From JALCLA01 sp965653565 (GTDB taxonomy: Bacteria; Pseudomonadota; Gammaproteobacteria; Xanthomonadales; Xanthomonadaceae), in the NCBI GenBank assembly GCA_965653565.1, contig CBFHAI010000003.1, positions 103,587-167,586 on the forward strand: a stretch of 64,000 nucleotides of DNA, read 5' to 3'. The translations under genes were made by a program, and so were the position numbers. How positions within the stretch are numbered: position 1 is the first letter of the stretch; the number at the start of each line of letters is the position of its first letter. This document shows positions 27,941 to 36,958 of this stretch, piece by piece. Under the pieces are notes generated by a model. The model saw nothing but the letters and a program-made list of their open reading frames with translations, made no database searches and was not told where the DNA came from.

Positions 27941-28171
27941 ACAGGCTAGCAAGCAGCGCGGCGCAGCAACAAGAAGTGCGTGTCGACACGGCTTCGACGG
28001 CCGGGCGGGACATCGGAATCGCAGTGTTGCCGGGGGTTTCCGGGCAGCGGGACAAGAAAATCCCGGAACCGGTCGCGTGCTGCGGCGCAGCATCGAAGGC
28101 GCCGAACCCGTGAATTCCACGCGTGACATCCATCGGCGCGACATCCATCGATCACCAGCGGAGCGGCAACG

Positions 28172-29191
28172 ATGACGCAATCGGTAATCTGTTTCGGCGA
28201 ACTGCTGCTGCGTTTGAGCGCACCGGCGCGCGAAATGCTGCTGCAGTCGCCACGCTTCGAGGTGGCGATCGGCGGCGCGGAAGCGAATGTCGCGGTATCG
28301 CTCGCGCGCTTCGGGCATCGCACGCTGATGGCGAGCGTGATTCCGGCCAATGCGTTGGGCGAAGCCGCCGCCGGTGAACTGCGCCGCCACGGCGTCGACA
28401 CCGGCGCGGTGCAGACCGGAGCGGGCCGCATGGGCCTGTATTTCCTGGCGCCCGGAGCGATCCATCGTCCGAGCGACGTGCTCTACGACCGCGCGCAATC
28501 GGCCTTCGCCCTGGCGGCCGACGATGCGATCGACTGGCCGCGCTGGCTCGAAGGTGCGGCGCGCCTGCATCTGTCGGGCGTGACGCCGGCGCTCGGCGCG
28601 GTGCCCGCGCGCGCCGCGCTGCGCGCCGCGCGGATGGCGCGTGCCGCCGGCGTGCCGGTCTCGTTCGACGGCAACTTCCGCGGCAAGCTGTGGCAGGCCT
28701 GGGGCGGCGATGCGCCGGCGCTGCTGCGCGAACTGATGGGCGAGGCCGATCTGATCTTCGCCGATCATCGCGATATGGAAGTGGTGCTCGGCCTGCGCTT
28801 TGCGCAGGCGTTGCCGGAGGAACGCTTCTCCGCCGCGGCGGCCGCCGCCTTCGACGCGTTTCCGTGGTTGCAGCGTTTCACCTCGACGGTGCGCGAGCAG
28901 CACGATGTCGATGCGCATGCGCTCGGCGCGCTGATGGCCACGCGCCGCGGCGAATTGCATGCGGCGCCGGCTTACCGGCTCGGTCACATCGTCGATCGGA
29001 TCGGTGCCGGCGACGCCTTCGCGGCCGGCGTGCTGCACGGCGTGCATTCGGGTTTCGCCGATGCGCAAAGCCTGCATTTCGGTCTCGCCGCCGCCTGTCT
29101 GAAGCACTCGGTGCCCGGCGATTTCAACCTGGTGGATGCCGCGTCGGTGCAGGCGCTGGTCGAGAGCGCGCGATTCGACGTGCGCCGCTGA
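28172..29191 (+). CDS. kdgK: 2-keto-3-deoxygluconate kinase KdgK
   Basis: PfkB-family sugar kinase phosphorylating KDG to KDPG, which an aldolase (eda, not in this window) would split to pyruvate and glyceraldehyde 3-phosphate. It is 339 aa, with CFGELLLRLS at the N-terminus, IGGAEANVAVSLARFG (substrate side), VSFDGNFRGKLW, and the catalytic DRIGAGDAFAAG with the base Asp. It has its own promoter region shared with the TonB receptor. It is followed 22 bp later by ntrC in the same direction, which could place ntrC partly under uronate control. Confidence 0.92.
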   Translation: MTQSVICFGELLLRLSAPAREMLLQSPRFEVAIGGAEANVAVSLARFGHRTLMASVIPANALGEAAAGELRRHGVDTGAVQTGAGRMGLYFLAPGAIHRPSDVLYDRAQSAFALAADDAIDWPRWLEGAARLHLSGVTPALGAVPARAALRAARMARAAGVPVSFDGNFRGKLWQAWGGDAPALLRELMGEADLIFADHRDMEVVLGLRFAQALPEERFSAAAAAAFDAFPWLQRFTSTVREQHDVDAHALGALMATRRGELHAAPAYRLGHIVDRIGAGDAFAAGVLHGVHSGFADAQSLHFGLAAACLKHSVPGDFNLVDAASVQALVESARFDVRR

Positions 29192-29213
29192 GGCTTCGCG
29201 CATAATCCGCCTC

Positions 29214-30608
29214 ATGGCGGAGATTTGGGTGATCGACGACGACCGCTCGGTGCGCTTCGTGCTCGCCGAGGCGCTACGCGCGGCGGGCTACGCGGTGCGC
29301 GAATTCGAAGGCGCGGCCGCGATGCGCGCGGCCTTGCCGCAGGGCGTGCCGGCGCTGATGTTCACCGACGTGCGCATGCCCGAGGTCGACGGCCTGCAAC
29401 TGCTCGAAGCCTTCAAGGCTGAACATCCCGGCGTGCCGGTGATCGTGATGAGCGCGTGGACCGATGTGCCGAGCACGGCCGGCGCCTTCCGCCGCGGCGC
29501 GCACGATTTCCTCTCCAAGCCGTTCGATCTCGACGCCGCCGTGGCGCTGGCGCGGCGCGCGCTCAACGAGGAAGCGCCGATCGCGCCGCCGACGGTGGCC
29601 GAGCGTGCCAGCGAGGCCGAACTGCTCGGCGATTCGCCGGCGATGCGCGACCTGTTCCGCGCCGTCGGGCGGCTGGCGCAGGCGCCGTTGTCGGTGCTCA
29701 TCACCGGCGAAACCGGCACCGGCAAGGAACTCGTCGCGCGCGCGCTGCATCGGCATTCGCCGCGCGCCAGCAAGCCCTTCGTCGCGCTCAACACGGCGGC
29801 GATTCCGGCCGAACTGCTCGAATCCGAACTGTTCGGCCACGAGGCCGGCGCCTTCACCGGTGCCGCGCGCCGCCACGTCGGACGCTTCGAACAGGCCGAC
29901 GGCGGCACGCTGTTCCTCGATGAAATCGGCGACATGCCGGCCTCGTTGCAGACGCGTCTGTTGCGGGTGTTGGCGGAAGGCGAATTCTTTCGCGTCGGCG
30001 GCCGCGAGCTGATCCGCGTCGACGTGCGGGTGATCGCCGCCACCCACCAGGATCTCGATTCACGCGTGGCCGACGGACGTTTCCGCGCCGATCTGCTGCA
30101 TCGGCTCGATGTCGTGCGCCTCGCCTTGCCGCCGCTGCGCGCGCGCGGCGACGACGTGCCGGTGCTGGCGCAGCGCTTTCTCGCGCAGGCCGTGCAGAAA
30201 CTCGGCCTGGCGCCGAAACGGTTCGCTCCCGCCACGCTGCAGCGGCTTGCCGCGCACGATTGGCCGGGCAATGTGCGCGAACTGGAAAACCTGTGTTGGC
30301 GGCTCGCCGCGCTGGTGTCGGGCGACACCGTGCTGGTGGCCGATCTGCCGTTCGCGAAAGCACCAGCGTCATCGCCGATCGCGGCGACCGACGATTGGGA
30401 AACGGCCCTGCGCCGCTGGGCGGACGCGCAACTCGACGCGGGCAGCAGCCAGCTGCATGCGCAGGCCAGCGAACGCATGGAACAAGTGTTGTTCGAAGCC
30501 GCGCTCGCCGCCACCGGCGGCAACCGGCAACAGGCGGCGGCGCGGCTCGGCCTTGGCCGAAACACGCTGACGCGCAAACTCGGTACGTCGAAACCGCGCG
30601 GACGTTGA
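29214..30608 (+). CDS. ntrC: Nitrogen regulation response regulator NtrC
   Basis: Sigma-54-dependent activator of nitrogen-assimilation genes, 464 aa. Receiver domain with VIDDDRSVR and phosphoacceptor Asp52 (FTDVRMPEVDG); AAA+ domain with GETGTGKE (Walker A), the sigma-54 loop GAFTGA, GGTLFLDEIGDMP (Walker B) and RADLLHRL; C-terminal Fis-type helix-turn-helix NRQQAAARLGLGRNTLTRKL. ATG at 29214 has no ribosome site, but CATAAT starts 13 bp upstream, so a leaderless transcript is possible. ntrB is 13.3 kb away across the pectin genes, an unusual arrangement. Confidence 0.92.
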   Translation: MAEIWVIDDDRSVRFVLAEALRAAGYAVREFEGAAAMRAALPQGVPALMFTDVRMPEVDGLQLLEAFKAEHPGVPVIVMSAWTDVPSTAGAFRRGAHDFLSKPFDLDAAVALARRALNEEAPIAPPTVAERASEAELLGDSPAMRDLFRAVGRLAQAPLSVLITGETGTGKELVARALHRHSPRASKPFVALNTAAIPAELLESELFGHEAGAFTGAARRHVGRFEQADGGTLFLDEIGDMPASLQTRLLRVLAEGEFFRVGGRELIRVDVRVIAATHQDLDSRVADGRFRADLLHRLDVVRLALPPLRARGDDVPVLAQRFLAQAVQKLGLAPKRFAPATLQRLAAHDWPGNVRELENLCWRLAALVSGDTVLVADLPFAKAPASSPIAATDDWETALRRWADAQLDAGSSQLHAQASERMEQVLFEAALAATGGNRQQAAARLGLGRNTLTRKLGTSKPRGR

Positions 30609-30628
30609 CGCGATCGTCGGCTACGCGC

Positions 30629-31165
30629 TCACTCCAGCGTGCGCCATTCGCCGGACGCCAGCTTGTCGAGCCGATACGATCCGATCGCGACGCGTACAAG
30701 CCGCAGCGTCGGCAACCCGACCGCCGCCGTCATGCGCCGCACCTGCCGGTTGCGGCCTTCGCGGATCGTCAGTTCGATCCACGCATCGGGTATCGATTTG
30801 CGAAATCGCACCGGCGGATTGCGCGGCCACAGCACCGGCGCCACGATCGCGCGCACCTGCGCCGGCAGCGTCGGTCCATCGTTGAGGGTCACGCCGCGGC
30901 GTAGCGCGTCGAGTTGCGCTTCGCTGGGTTCGCCTTCGACCTGCACCTGATAGGTTTTCGGCTGCTTGCGGCGCGGATCGGTGAGCTTGTTGGCGAGCGC
31001 GCCATCGTCGGTCAGCAGCAATAGGCCTTCGGAATCCTGATCGAGCCGACCGGCCGCATACACCGCCGGCGGCAGGCCGAAATCGCCCAGCGTGGGACGA
31101 CGCGGTTCACTGCGATCGGTGAACTGGCACAGCACGCCGAACGGTTTGTTGAAGGCGACCAGCAT
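30629..31165 (-). CDS. rluE: 23S rRNA pseudouridine synthase, RluE-type
   Basis: RsuA-family pseudouridine synthase, 178 aa, expected to modify 23S rRNA (position 2457 in E. coli). It starts MLVAFNKPFGVLCQFT and has the catalytic block AAGRLDQDSEGLLLLTDDG with the active Asp, KTYQVQVEG, and the C-terminal REGRNRQVRRMTAAVG. No S4 domain is present, as expected for RluE. The ATG at 31165 shares one base with the stop of the upstream M20 peptidase (TGATG), so the two are coupled. Assignment to RluE over RluF/RsuA rests on size and lack of S4. Confidence 0.88.
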   Translation of the reverse strand: MLVAFNKPFGVLCQFTDRSEPRRPTLGDFGLPPAVYAAGRLDQDSEGLLLLTDDGALANKLTDPRRKQPKTYQVQVEGEPSEAQLDALRRGVTLNDGPTLPAQVRAIVAPVLWPRNPPVRFRKSIPDAWIELTIREGRNRQVRRMTAAVGLPTLRLVRVAIGSYRLDKLASGEWRTLE

Positions 31166-32631
31166 CAGCGCGCGGCATCGAGATCGCCCAGCAGGGCGAT
31201 GTAGAAGCGCACGGCGCGCACATATTCGTCGATCGGCAGGCGCTCGTCGGTGCCGTGGAAACTGCTCATCAGCTCCGGCGCCAGCTTCACCGGCAACAGC
31301 CGGAACAGCCGCGGCGTGAGCGCGGCGTAATGGCGCGCGTCGGTGGCGCCGTTGGTGACGTAGGGCGCGACGATCATCTGCGGCTCCGGCGACACCCGGC
31401 GCAGCGCACGTTCGATCGCGAGGAAGGCGGGATCGTCCCACGATGCGGGCGCGGTGGGTTCGCTCGAAAAGCTGTCGAGCGGCGCGATCTCGATCGATGC
31501 GTCGTCGACGGTGGCGCGCACGTGTTCGAGCACGCCGGCCACGCTGTCGCCGGGACGGATGCGGAAATTCACCACGGCCTGCGCCTGTTGCGGCAGCACA
31601 TTGTCCTTCACGCCGGCATCGAACATGGTCGGCGCCGTGGTGGTGCGCAGCGTGGCGTCGGTGGCCGGACGCGCCGCGAGCATCGATTCGACGAGCGGCG
31701 CCGTCAACCACAGATTGCTCAGTGCCAGCCGCTGGCCGAAGCTGACGTACGGCGCGATACGTCGCAGCAGTTCGCGTTGTATCGGGCCGAAATCGGCGTC
31801 CGGCCGATTCTCTTCTAGTCGCAGCACGGCGCGTGCAAGGCTGCCGATCGCGGTGCGCTGCGGCGGCATCGACGAATGGCCGCCGTCGCCGCGCGCGACC
31901 AGCTGCACGCTGACATAGCCCTTCTCGGCGATGCCGATCGTCGCCACCGGCACCGCGACACCGGGGACCGTGCCTTCGGTGATGGCGCCGCCTTCGTCGA
32001 GCACGAAGGACAATTCGATGCCGCGCTCGGCGAGCCGCGCCGCGATCGCCGCGGCACCGTGGCGGCCGCCAACTTCCTCGTCGTGACCGAACGCGAAATA
32101 CACCGGACAGCGCGGCGTGAATCCCTGGCCGAGCAGAAATTCCGCGGCTTCCAGCAGGCCGAGCAGGGCGGCCTTGTCGTCGATCGCGCCGCGTCCCCAG
32201 ACCGCGCCATCGACGATCTCGCCGCCGAACGGCGCGTGGGTCCAGTCCTTTTCGGTGCCCGGTTCGATCGGCACCACATCCTGATGCGCGGCGAACAGCG
32301 CGGCCGGACAGGTCTCGCGGCCGGCCCAGCGATACAGCAGCGCGCCTTCGTTGATCGTTTCGCGCACGATGGCGGCATGCACGCGCGGGAACTCGCGCTC
32401 GAGCAGTGCGTGCAGGGCCGCGAAATCCGCCAGCGCGGGCGGCCGCCCGGCTTCGCTGATGGTGGGAATCGCGATCGCGGCCGCGAGCCTTTTCGCCATC
32501 GCATCGGCATCGAGCGTCGGCGCGAACGGTTGCACCGAAACGGCGACGGGCCTGGCCAGCCACGCCCGCACCAGCGACACCGCGATCAACGCCGCCAGCA
32601 ACAGCACGGCTCCCGTCAGAACACGTTTCAT
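31165..32631 (-). CDS. M20-family metallopeptidase, membrane-anchored
   Basis: Zinc-dependent carboxypeptidase/aminoacylase-like enzyme (M20, carboxypeptidase S/PM20D1-like group), 488 aa. An N-terminal membrane anchor or signal (VLLLAALIAVSLVRAWLA) is followed by FAAHQDVVPI (metal His and Asp), WGRGAIDDKAALLG (bridging Asp), FGHDEEVGG (catalytic Glu pair), LDEGG and a C-terminal SFHGTDERLPIDEY with the last metal His. The interruption FGGEIVDGAVWGRGA is typical of the group. Substrate, presumably a small peptide or N-acyl amino acid, is unknown. Confidence 0.9.
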   Translation of the reverse strand: MKRVLTGAVLLLAALIAVSLVRAWLARPVAVSVQPFAPTLDADAMAKRLAAAIAIPTISEAGRPPALADFAALHALLEREFPRVHAAIVRETINEGALLYRWAGRETCPAALFAAHQDVVPIEPGTEKDWTHAPFGGEIVDGAVWGRGAIDDKAALLGLLEAAEFLLGQGFTPRCPVYFAFGHDEEVGGRHGAAAIAARLAERGIELSFVLDEGGAITEGTVPGVAVPVATIGIAEKGYVSVQLVARGDGGHSSMPPQRTAIGSLARAVLRLEENRPDADFGPIQRELLRRIAPYVSFGQRLALSNLWLTAPLVESMLAARPATDATLRTTTAPTMFDAGVKDNVLPQQAQAVVNFRIRPGDSVAGVLEHVRATVDDASIEIAPLDSFSSEPTAPASWDDPAFLAIERALRRVSPEPQMIVAPYVTNGATDARHYAALTPRLFRLLPVKLAPELMSSFHGTDERLPIDEYVRAVRFYIALLGDLDAAR

Positions 32632-32743
32632 GCGAACCGGCCCATGCGCCGTCGCGAAGCCGGCGAAGCCCGCATGCTCGCATTTTCCTGCGCCGCCGAG
32701 GCGATGCGCTGCGCGTCGCAGCGCATTGGCGGCAGCCCGGCGC

Positions 32744-33676
32744 TTACAGCCGCAGGAATTTCAGCGTCATCCGGTCGGACTCGCCGATCGCGGTGTACTT
32801 GTCGCGGTCGGTGGCGCCCAGCGCGTAGCTCGGCGGCAATGTCCACACGCCTTCCGGATGATCCTTGGTGTCCTTCGGATTGGCATTGACCTCGCTGCGG
32901 TCGGCCAGCACGAAACCGGCCGTCACGGCCAGCTCGATGATCTGCTCTTCGGTGACATAGCCTTTGCTGCCATCGGTGGGCGCGCCTTCCGGGGCGCGAT
33001 GATCCACGATGCCGAGCACGCCGCCCGACTTGAGCACATCGGCCGCCGCACGGAAATAGGCCGGCGCGGTGCCTTCCTCGATCCAGTTGTGCGCGTTGCG
33101 GAAGCTCAGCACCATGTCGGCCGAGCCGGTCTCGCCGAACTTCGGCTTGCGCGGGTCGAACTTGACGATTTGCACGTGGCCATAGTGCTTGCGCGGCCGC
33201 ATCTTGATTTCGAATTCGCGGTTGAGGTCGGCGCGATAGGACGGCTGATCCGGCACCGATTCGTCCCACGTGGCGGCGATGTAACGGCCGCGATTCTTCA
33301 GCACCGGCGCGAGCAGTTCGGTGAAGTAGCCGGGCGCCGGAGTGATCTCGACCACGTGCATGCCGCGCTGCAGGCCGAAGAATTCCAGCGTTTCGAGCGG
33401 ATGACGGTAGGGATCGCGCGCCACGTTGTGCGGATCGCGATGGCCGCGCGCCAGGGTTTTGACGAGCAGTTCCTTCACCGCCACATCCATCACCGGACCC
33501 GACGACGTCACCACGCCCCGCGTGGGTTTGGGCTCTTCGCGCGGCGCGGGCGGCGCCTCCGATGCGGCGGGCGCTTCGGCCGCAACCGGTTCAACGGTGG
33601 GCTCGGGCTCATCGGAACAGCCGGCCAGCAGGGCGGCCAGGGCGACGGGCAACAGGATTTTCGCGATCGAACGCAT
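32744..33676 (-). CDS. Lipoprotein with class I methyltransferase-like fold (COG4798-like)
   Basis: Predicted exported lipoprotein, 310 aa: signal MRSIAKILLPVALAALLAGC ends in a lipobox LAGC, then a Pro/Glu/Ala-rich linker (about 20-55), then a SAM-methyltransferase-like domain. Its block MHVVEITPAPGYFTELLAPVL corresponds to motif I, and MVLSFRNAHNW and LKSGGVLGIVDHRAPEG to later motifs. A methyltransferase fold outside the cytoplasm is odd because SAM is not expected there, so the protein may bind something else. The start at 33676 is supported by GGAG upstream. It is probably a single-gene transcript. Confidence 0.82.
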   Translation of the reverse strand: MRSIAKILLPVALAALLAGCSDEPEPTVEPVAAEAPAASEAPPAPREEPKPTRGVVTSSGPVMDVAVKELLVKTLARGHRDPHNVARDPYRHPLETLEFFGLQRGMHVVEITPAPGYFTELLAPVLKNRGRYIAATWDESVPDQPSYRADLNREFEIKMRPRKHYGHVQIVKFDPRKPKFGETGSADMVLSFRNAHNWIEEGTAPAYFRAAADVLKSGGVLGIVDHRAPEGAPTDGSKGYVTEEQIIELAVTAGFVLADRSEVNANPKDTKDHPEGVWTLPPSYALGATDRDKYTAIGESDRMTLKFLRL

Positions 33677-33914
33677 GCGTTGGACTCCGGATTCTTCGTG
33701 GCGTGCCGCAAGGCCCGCTCAGTGAGAGGCATGCTCCCGCGGGGAGCGCCTCATGAAAGGCGTGGGACCGGCGCTGCGGCCGGTAGTTCCCGCCTTCGCG
33801 CCGACATGGCACCGCAGGGAGTTGTCGAGGAATATGCCCAGACGCGCCAGCATCGCGGCCGCGCCGATCACAAAGCTTATTCGTCTCCTGTTTAGGGAGC
33901 GGCCAAATACCCTC

Positions 33915-36506
33915 TCACTGCAAATACAACTTCTCGAATTCCTCTACCGGCACCGGCCTCCCCAACAGATACCCCTGCAACTCATCGCAGCGAAGCAAGC
34001 GCAGTAACTTGTCCTGCTCCTCCTCCTCGACACCTTCGGCCACCACCTTCAGATCGAGCGAATGCGCCAGCGCGATGATGTTGGTGACCAGGGCCAGGGT
34101 GTCGGGGCTGCTGGCGATCTGGCGGGTGAAGCTCTGGTCGATCTTCAGTACGTCGGCCGGCAGTCGCGACAAGTAGTTGAGCGATGAATAGCCGGTGCCG
34201 AAGTCGTCGATCGCGATGCGGCAGCCGAGGTCGCGCAGACAGTGCAGCACGTGGATGTTGTGGCGGATGTCTTCGATCAGCAGGCTTTCGGTGACTTCGA
34301 TGTCGAGGCCGTGTTCGTGGTGGTGTTGTTCCATCAGTTCTCGGCAGGCGTCGACGTAGCCTTGTTCGCGCAGTTCGCGCGCCGAGACGTTGACCGCGAT
34401 GCGGTGTTCACCAAGACCCGTGCTGCGCCAGCGGTGCAGGATTTCGAGCGCGGTCGCCATCACCCAGCGGCCGGCTTCGATGATCAGGCCGGTTTCTTCC
34501 AGCAGCGGGACGAATTCCGCCGGCGAGATCAGGCCGTGCTGCGGATGGCGCCAGCGCAGCAGCGCTTCGGCACCGCTCAGGCGGCGCGAGCGGGTGTCGA
34601 ATTTCGGTTGCAGGAACAGCACGAACTGGCGTTCGGCAAGCGCCACGCGCAGTTCGCGTTCGAGCATCAGGCGGCGTTCGGCGCGATGGCGCAGTTCGTC
34701 GCTGTAATCGAGCACGCTGACGTTACGGCGGCCGGCTTCGGCCAGCGCGGCCAGTGCGCTGCGTTCGACCGCGTCGAAATTCGCGCCGTTGTCGGGCGCC
34801 AGCGCCAGCCCGCAGCGCAGGCTGAAGTGGATCTGTTCGCCGTCGATCACCAGCGGTTCGGCCGCGCTGCTGTGCAGGCGCCGTTCGATGTCGGCGACGC
34901 ATTGCGACATCGCGCACAGGCCGCTTTGCGCGACCAGGAACGAATGCGGGCCGCCGTGCGCGAACAGGCCGTCGCCGAAGTGTTGTTGCAGGCGGCGGCC
35001 GAGCGCGACCAGCAGATCGTCGGCGAAGCTGCGGCCGCGCGCGTCGCTGAGCTGGTCCGAACGCACCAGCGCGATGGCGCCGGCCAGTTGCGGACCTTCC
35101 TTCAGGGCGGCGTTGAATGCGGCCTCGAACGCGCTGCGGTTCGGCAGGCCGGTGACGGGGTCCTTGTAGGCGAGGAATTCGAGCCGTTCGCTTTTTGCGA
35201 TGAAATCGCGCGCGTAGTCGATTTCGTCGGCCATGCGCTCGAGCAGGGCCATTTCCTCGGCGTCGAAATCCTTGGTTTCGTGCGCGAACAGGCACAGCAC
35301 GGCCCATGGCGGATTGCCGACCGGCAAGGCCACCTGCGCGGCGACGCCGCCGCGCACCAATTCGGTGTACAGCGCCTCGGGCAGTCCGGCCTGTTCGAGT
35401 TCGGAATGAATCACCGGCCGGCGTTCGAGGAAGGCGCGCACCGACGGCCATTGGTTTTCGACCGGCACGTCGAGATCGGCCGGCGAGAACTTGCGCAAGG
35501 TCGCGACCACCGCCGGATCGCCGCTGCAGGTGATCACCGCGAGCTTTCCGTCGGCGGTCGGCACGCCGATGATCGCGGCATGGAACTGTCCCTGTTCGAC
35601 CGCCAGCCGGCAAGCCAGGTCGAGCAGCGAACTGGTGTCGCGCGAACGCAGGATCGCCGTGCCCAGCGCGCTGAGCACGGCGTGGATGCGGGCCAGCTGG
35701 CGAATCTTTTCTTCCTGCTGGATGCGCAGCGTGATGTCGCGGTCGATGCCGCGATAACCGACCAGGTTGCCGTCCTCGTCGAGCAGCGGACGCGCCGTGC
35801 TTTCGAGCCAGCGCGTGCTGCCGTCCCGGTGGCGCCAGCGCAGCAGCCAGTTGCGCCAGCCGCGGCGCTGCGCGATCAGGCCGGGAAAGGCATCGCGGAA
35901 CCCCGCGGCGTCTTCCGGCAACAGCAATTCGAGCACGTCCTGCTGCGCCAGCGCTGCCGGCGAATAGCCGAGCAGCGCTTTCACGCTGCCGTTGGTGTAG
36001 GTCAGGCGCCCGTCGAGCGACATTTCCCAGACCCAGTCTTCGGTCGATTCGACGATCGCGCGGAAACGCTCTTCGCTGGCGCGCAGGGCGCGTTCGGTGC
36101 GATCGAGTTCTTCGCGCTCGGAGGCGGTGCGCAGTGCGTTCTGGATCGCGGTCGGCAGGCGGCGCAGGTTGTCTTTCAGCACGTAGTCGGTGGCGCCGCG
36201 CTGCAGCGCTTCGATCGCGGCCTCTTCGCCGATGGTGCCGGACACGAAAATGAAAGGCAGCTGCGGCGCGGTTTCCTGCACGATGCGCAGCGCTTCGTGG
36301 CCGCTGAAACCGGGCATCGAATGATCGCTCAGCACCAGATGCGGCAGGAATTCGCTCAGGGCCTCGCGCAGTTCGGCTTCGCTCGCCACGCGCGAGGTGC
36401 TCACCGGGCGATGCAGATCGCGCAGCGCGCGAATCAGCAACTCGCTGTCTTCCACGCTGTCCTCGACCAGCAGGACGCGCAGGATGGATTCGTGGGCGAT
36501 GGCCAT
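33915..36506 (-). CDS. Response regulator with PAS, GAF, degenerate GGDEF and EAL domains
   Basis: Cyclic-di-GMP phosphodiesterase candidate, 863 aa. Receiver domain with LLVEDS and Asp61 (LVLSDHSMPG), then a PAS (about 145-265), a GAF-like region (about 280-440), a GGDEF domain whose signature is replaced by GGPHS, and an EAL domain. The EAL domain keeps its catalytic set: AEALLRW, NVSARE, EVTESLL, IDDFGTGYSSL, LKIDQSF, VVAEGVEEEEQ, QGYLLGRP. It should therefore hydrolyse c-di-GMP while the GGDEF part is non-catalytic. ATG at 36506 is chosen, 11 bp after the single-domain regulator. It is the last gene of the kinase/regulator/phosphodiesterase operon, so phosphorylation may switch the EAL domain. 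Confidence 0.9.
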   Translation of the reverse strand: MAIAHESILRVLLVEDSVEDSELLIRALRDLHRPVSTSRVASEAELREALSEFLPHLVLSDHSMPGFSGHEALRIVQETAPQLPFIFVSGTIGEEAAIEALQRGATDYVLKDNLRRLPTAIQNALRTASEREELDRTERALRASEERFRAIVESTEDWVWEMSLDGRLTYTNGSVKALLGYSPAALAQQDVLELLLPEDAAGFRDAFPGLIAQRRGWRNWLLRWRHRDGSTRWLESTARPLLDEDGNLVGYRGIDRDITLRIQQEEKIRQLARIHAVLSALGTAILRSRDTSSLLDLACRLAVEQGQFHAAIIGVPTADGKLAVITCSGDPAVVATLRKFSPADLDVPVENQWPSVRAFLERRPVIHSELEQAGLPEALYTELVRGGVAAQVALPVGNPPWAVLCLFAHETKDFDAEEMALLERMADEIDYARDFIAKSERLEFLAYKDPVTGLPNRSAFEAAFNAALKEGPQLAGAIALVRSDQLSDARGRSFADDLLVALGRRLQQHFGDGLFAHGGPHSFLVAQSGLCAMSQCVADIERRLHSSAAEPLVIDGEQIHFSLRCGLALAPDNGANFDAVERSALAALAEAGRRNVSVLDYSDELRHRAERRLMLERELRVALAERQFVLFLQPKFDTRSRRLSGAEALLRWRHPQHGLISPAEFVPLLEETGLIIEAGRWVMATALEILHRWRSTGLGEHRIAVNVSARELREQGYVDACRELMEQHHHEHGLDIEVTESLLIEDIRHNIHVLHCLRDLGCRIAIDDFGTGYSSLNYLSRLPADVLKIDQSFTRQIASSPDTLALVTNIIALAHSLDLKVVAEGVEEEEQDKLLRLLRCDELQGYLLGRPVPVEEFEKLYLQ

Positions 36507-36517
36507 GGGCTGCCTCT

Positions 36518-36958
36518 CTAGCCTGCCGGCTGATTGGTGATCATCCAGTACATTCCGACCTCGGCCACGGTTTCGGCGAAGCTGTCGAAATCCACCGGTT
36601 TGACGACGAAGCTGTTCACACCGAGCTTGTAGCTGGAAAACATGTCGCCTTCTTCGCGCGAGGACGTCATCATCACGACCGGTATCGTCTGCGTGCGCGG
36701 ATCCTGCTTCATGCGCTGCAGCACCTGCAGACCGTCCATCCGCGGCATCTTCAGATCGAGCAGCACCAGGCGCGGATAGCCGCTGATGCGGCCGGCGTAG
36801 GCCCCCTCGGAAAACAGGTATTCGATCGCCTCCACGCCGTCCTTCACCCACACCACGCGGTTGGCGATACCGCGTTTTTTCAATGTGCGCATCGTCATCT
36901 CGGCATCGGCGGAAGAATCTTCCGCCAGCAGGATTTCGACGTGCTGGAAATCGTTCAT
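36518..36958 (-). CDS. Single-domain response regulator (Rcp1-like)
   Basis: Stand-alone receiver of 146 aa with no output domain: ILLAEDSSADAEM (acidic pocket), LLDLKMPRMDG with phosphoacceptor Asp68, MMTSS (Thr/Ser switch) and FVVKPVDFDSF (Lys). The long insertion between strand 2 and the phospho-Asp and the overall form resemble regulators partnered with phytochrome-type kinases. The ATG at 36958 overlaps the kinase stop by 4 nt (ATGA), so it is the kinase's likely direct partner, perhaps passing phosphate on. Confidence 0.9.
   Translation of the reverse strand: MNDFQHVEILLAEDSSADAEMTMRTLKKRGIANRVVWVKDGVEAIEYLFSEGAYAGRISGYPRLVLLDLKMPRMDGLQVLQRMKQDPRTQTIPVVMMTSSREEGDMFSSYKLGVNSFVVKPVDFDSFAETVAEVGMYWMITNQPAG

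Larger units (their letters stand above)
27833..28171. promoter_or_regulatory. Divergent control region between TonB receptor and kdgK
   Basis: A 339-bp gene-free stretch. It holds the receptor's ribosome site, two copies of the TGACACCGGT operator core (27893 and 27927) and, on the kdgK side, a ribosome site GGAGCGGCAACG before the ATG at 28172. A short motif CATCCATCGGCGCGACATCCATCGATC near 28127-28153 repeats ACATCCATCG twice. I see no small gene in it. Confidence 0.6.

Noticed and set aside
15909..29213. Mobile element responsible for the ntrB/ntrC split
   Set aside because: No integrase, transposase or obvious flanking direct repeats were found at the edges, so only the displacement is reported, not a mechanism.
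27833..29215. Upstream extension of the TonB receptor frame by about 460 residues
   Set aside because: It covers the promoter region and is antisense to kdgK; a strong GGGGAGGAG site and signal peptide place the start at 27832.
33753..34007. 84-residue open frame on the + strand in the gap after the methyltransferase-like gene
   Set aside because: Overlaps the 3' end of the EAL gene antisense, with no ribosome site or similarity recognised. The gap itself (33677-33914) shows no supported feature.
34242..36521. 759-residue open frame on the + strand
   Set aside because: Antisense shadow of the receiver-PAS-GAF-GGDEF-EAL gene.
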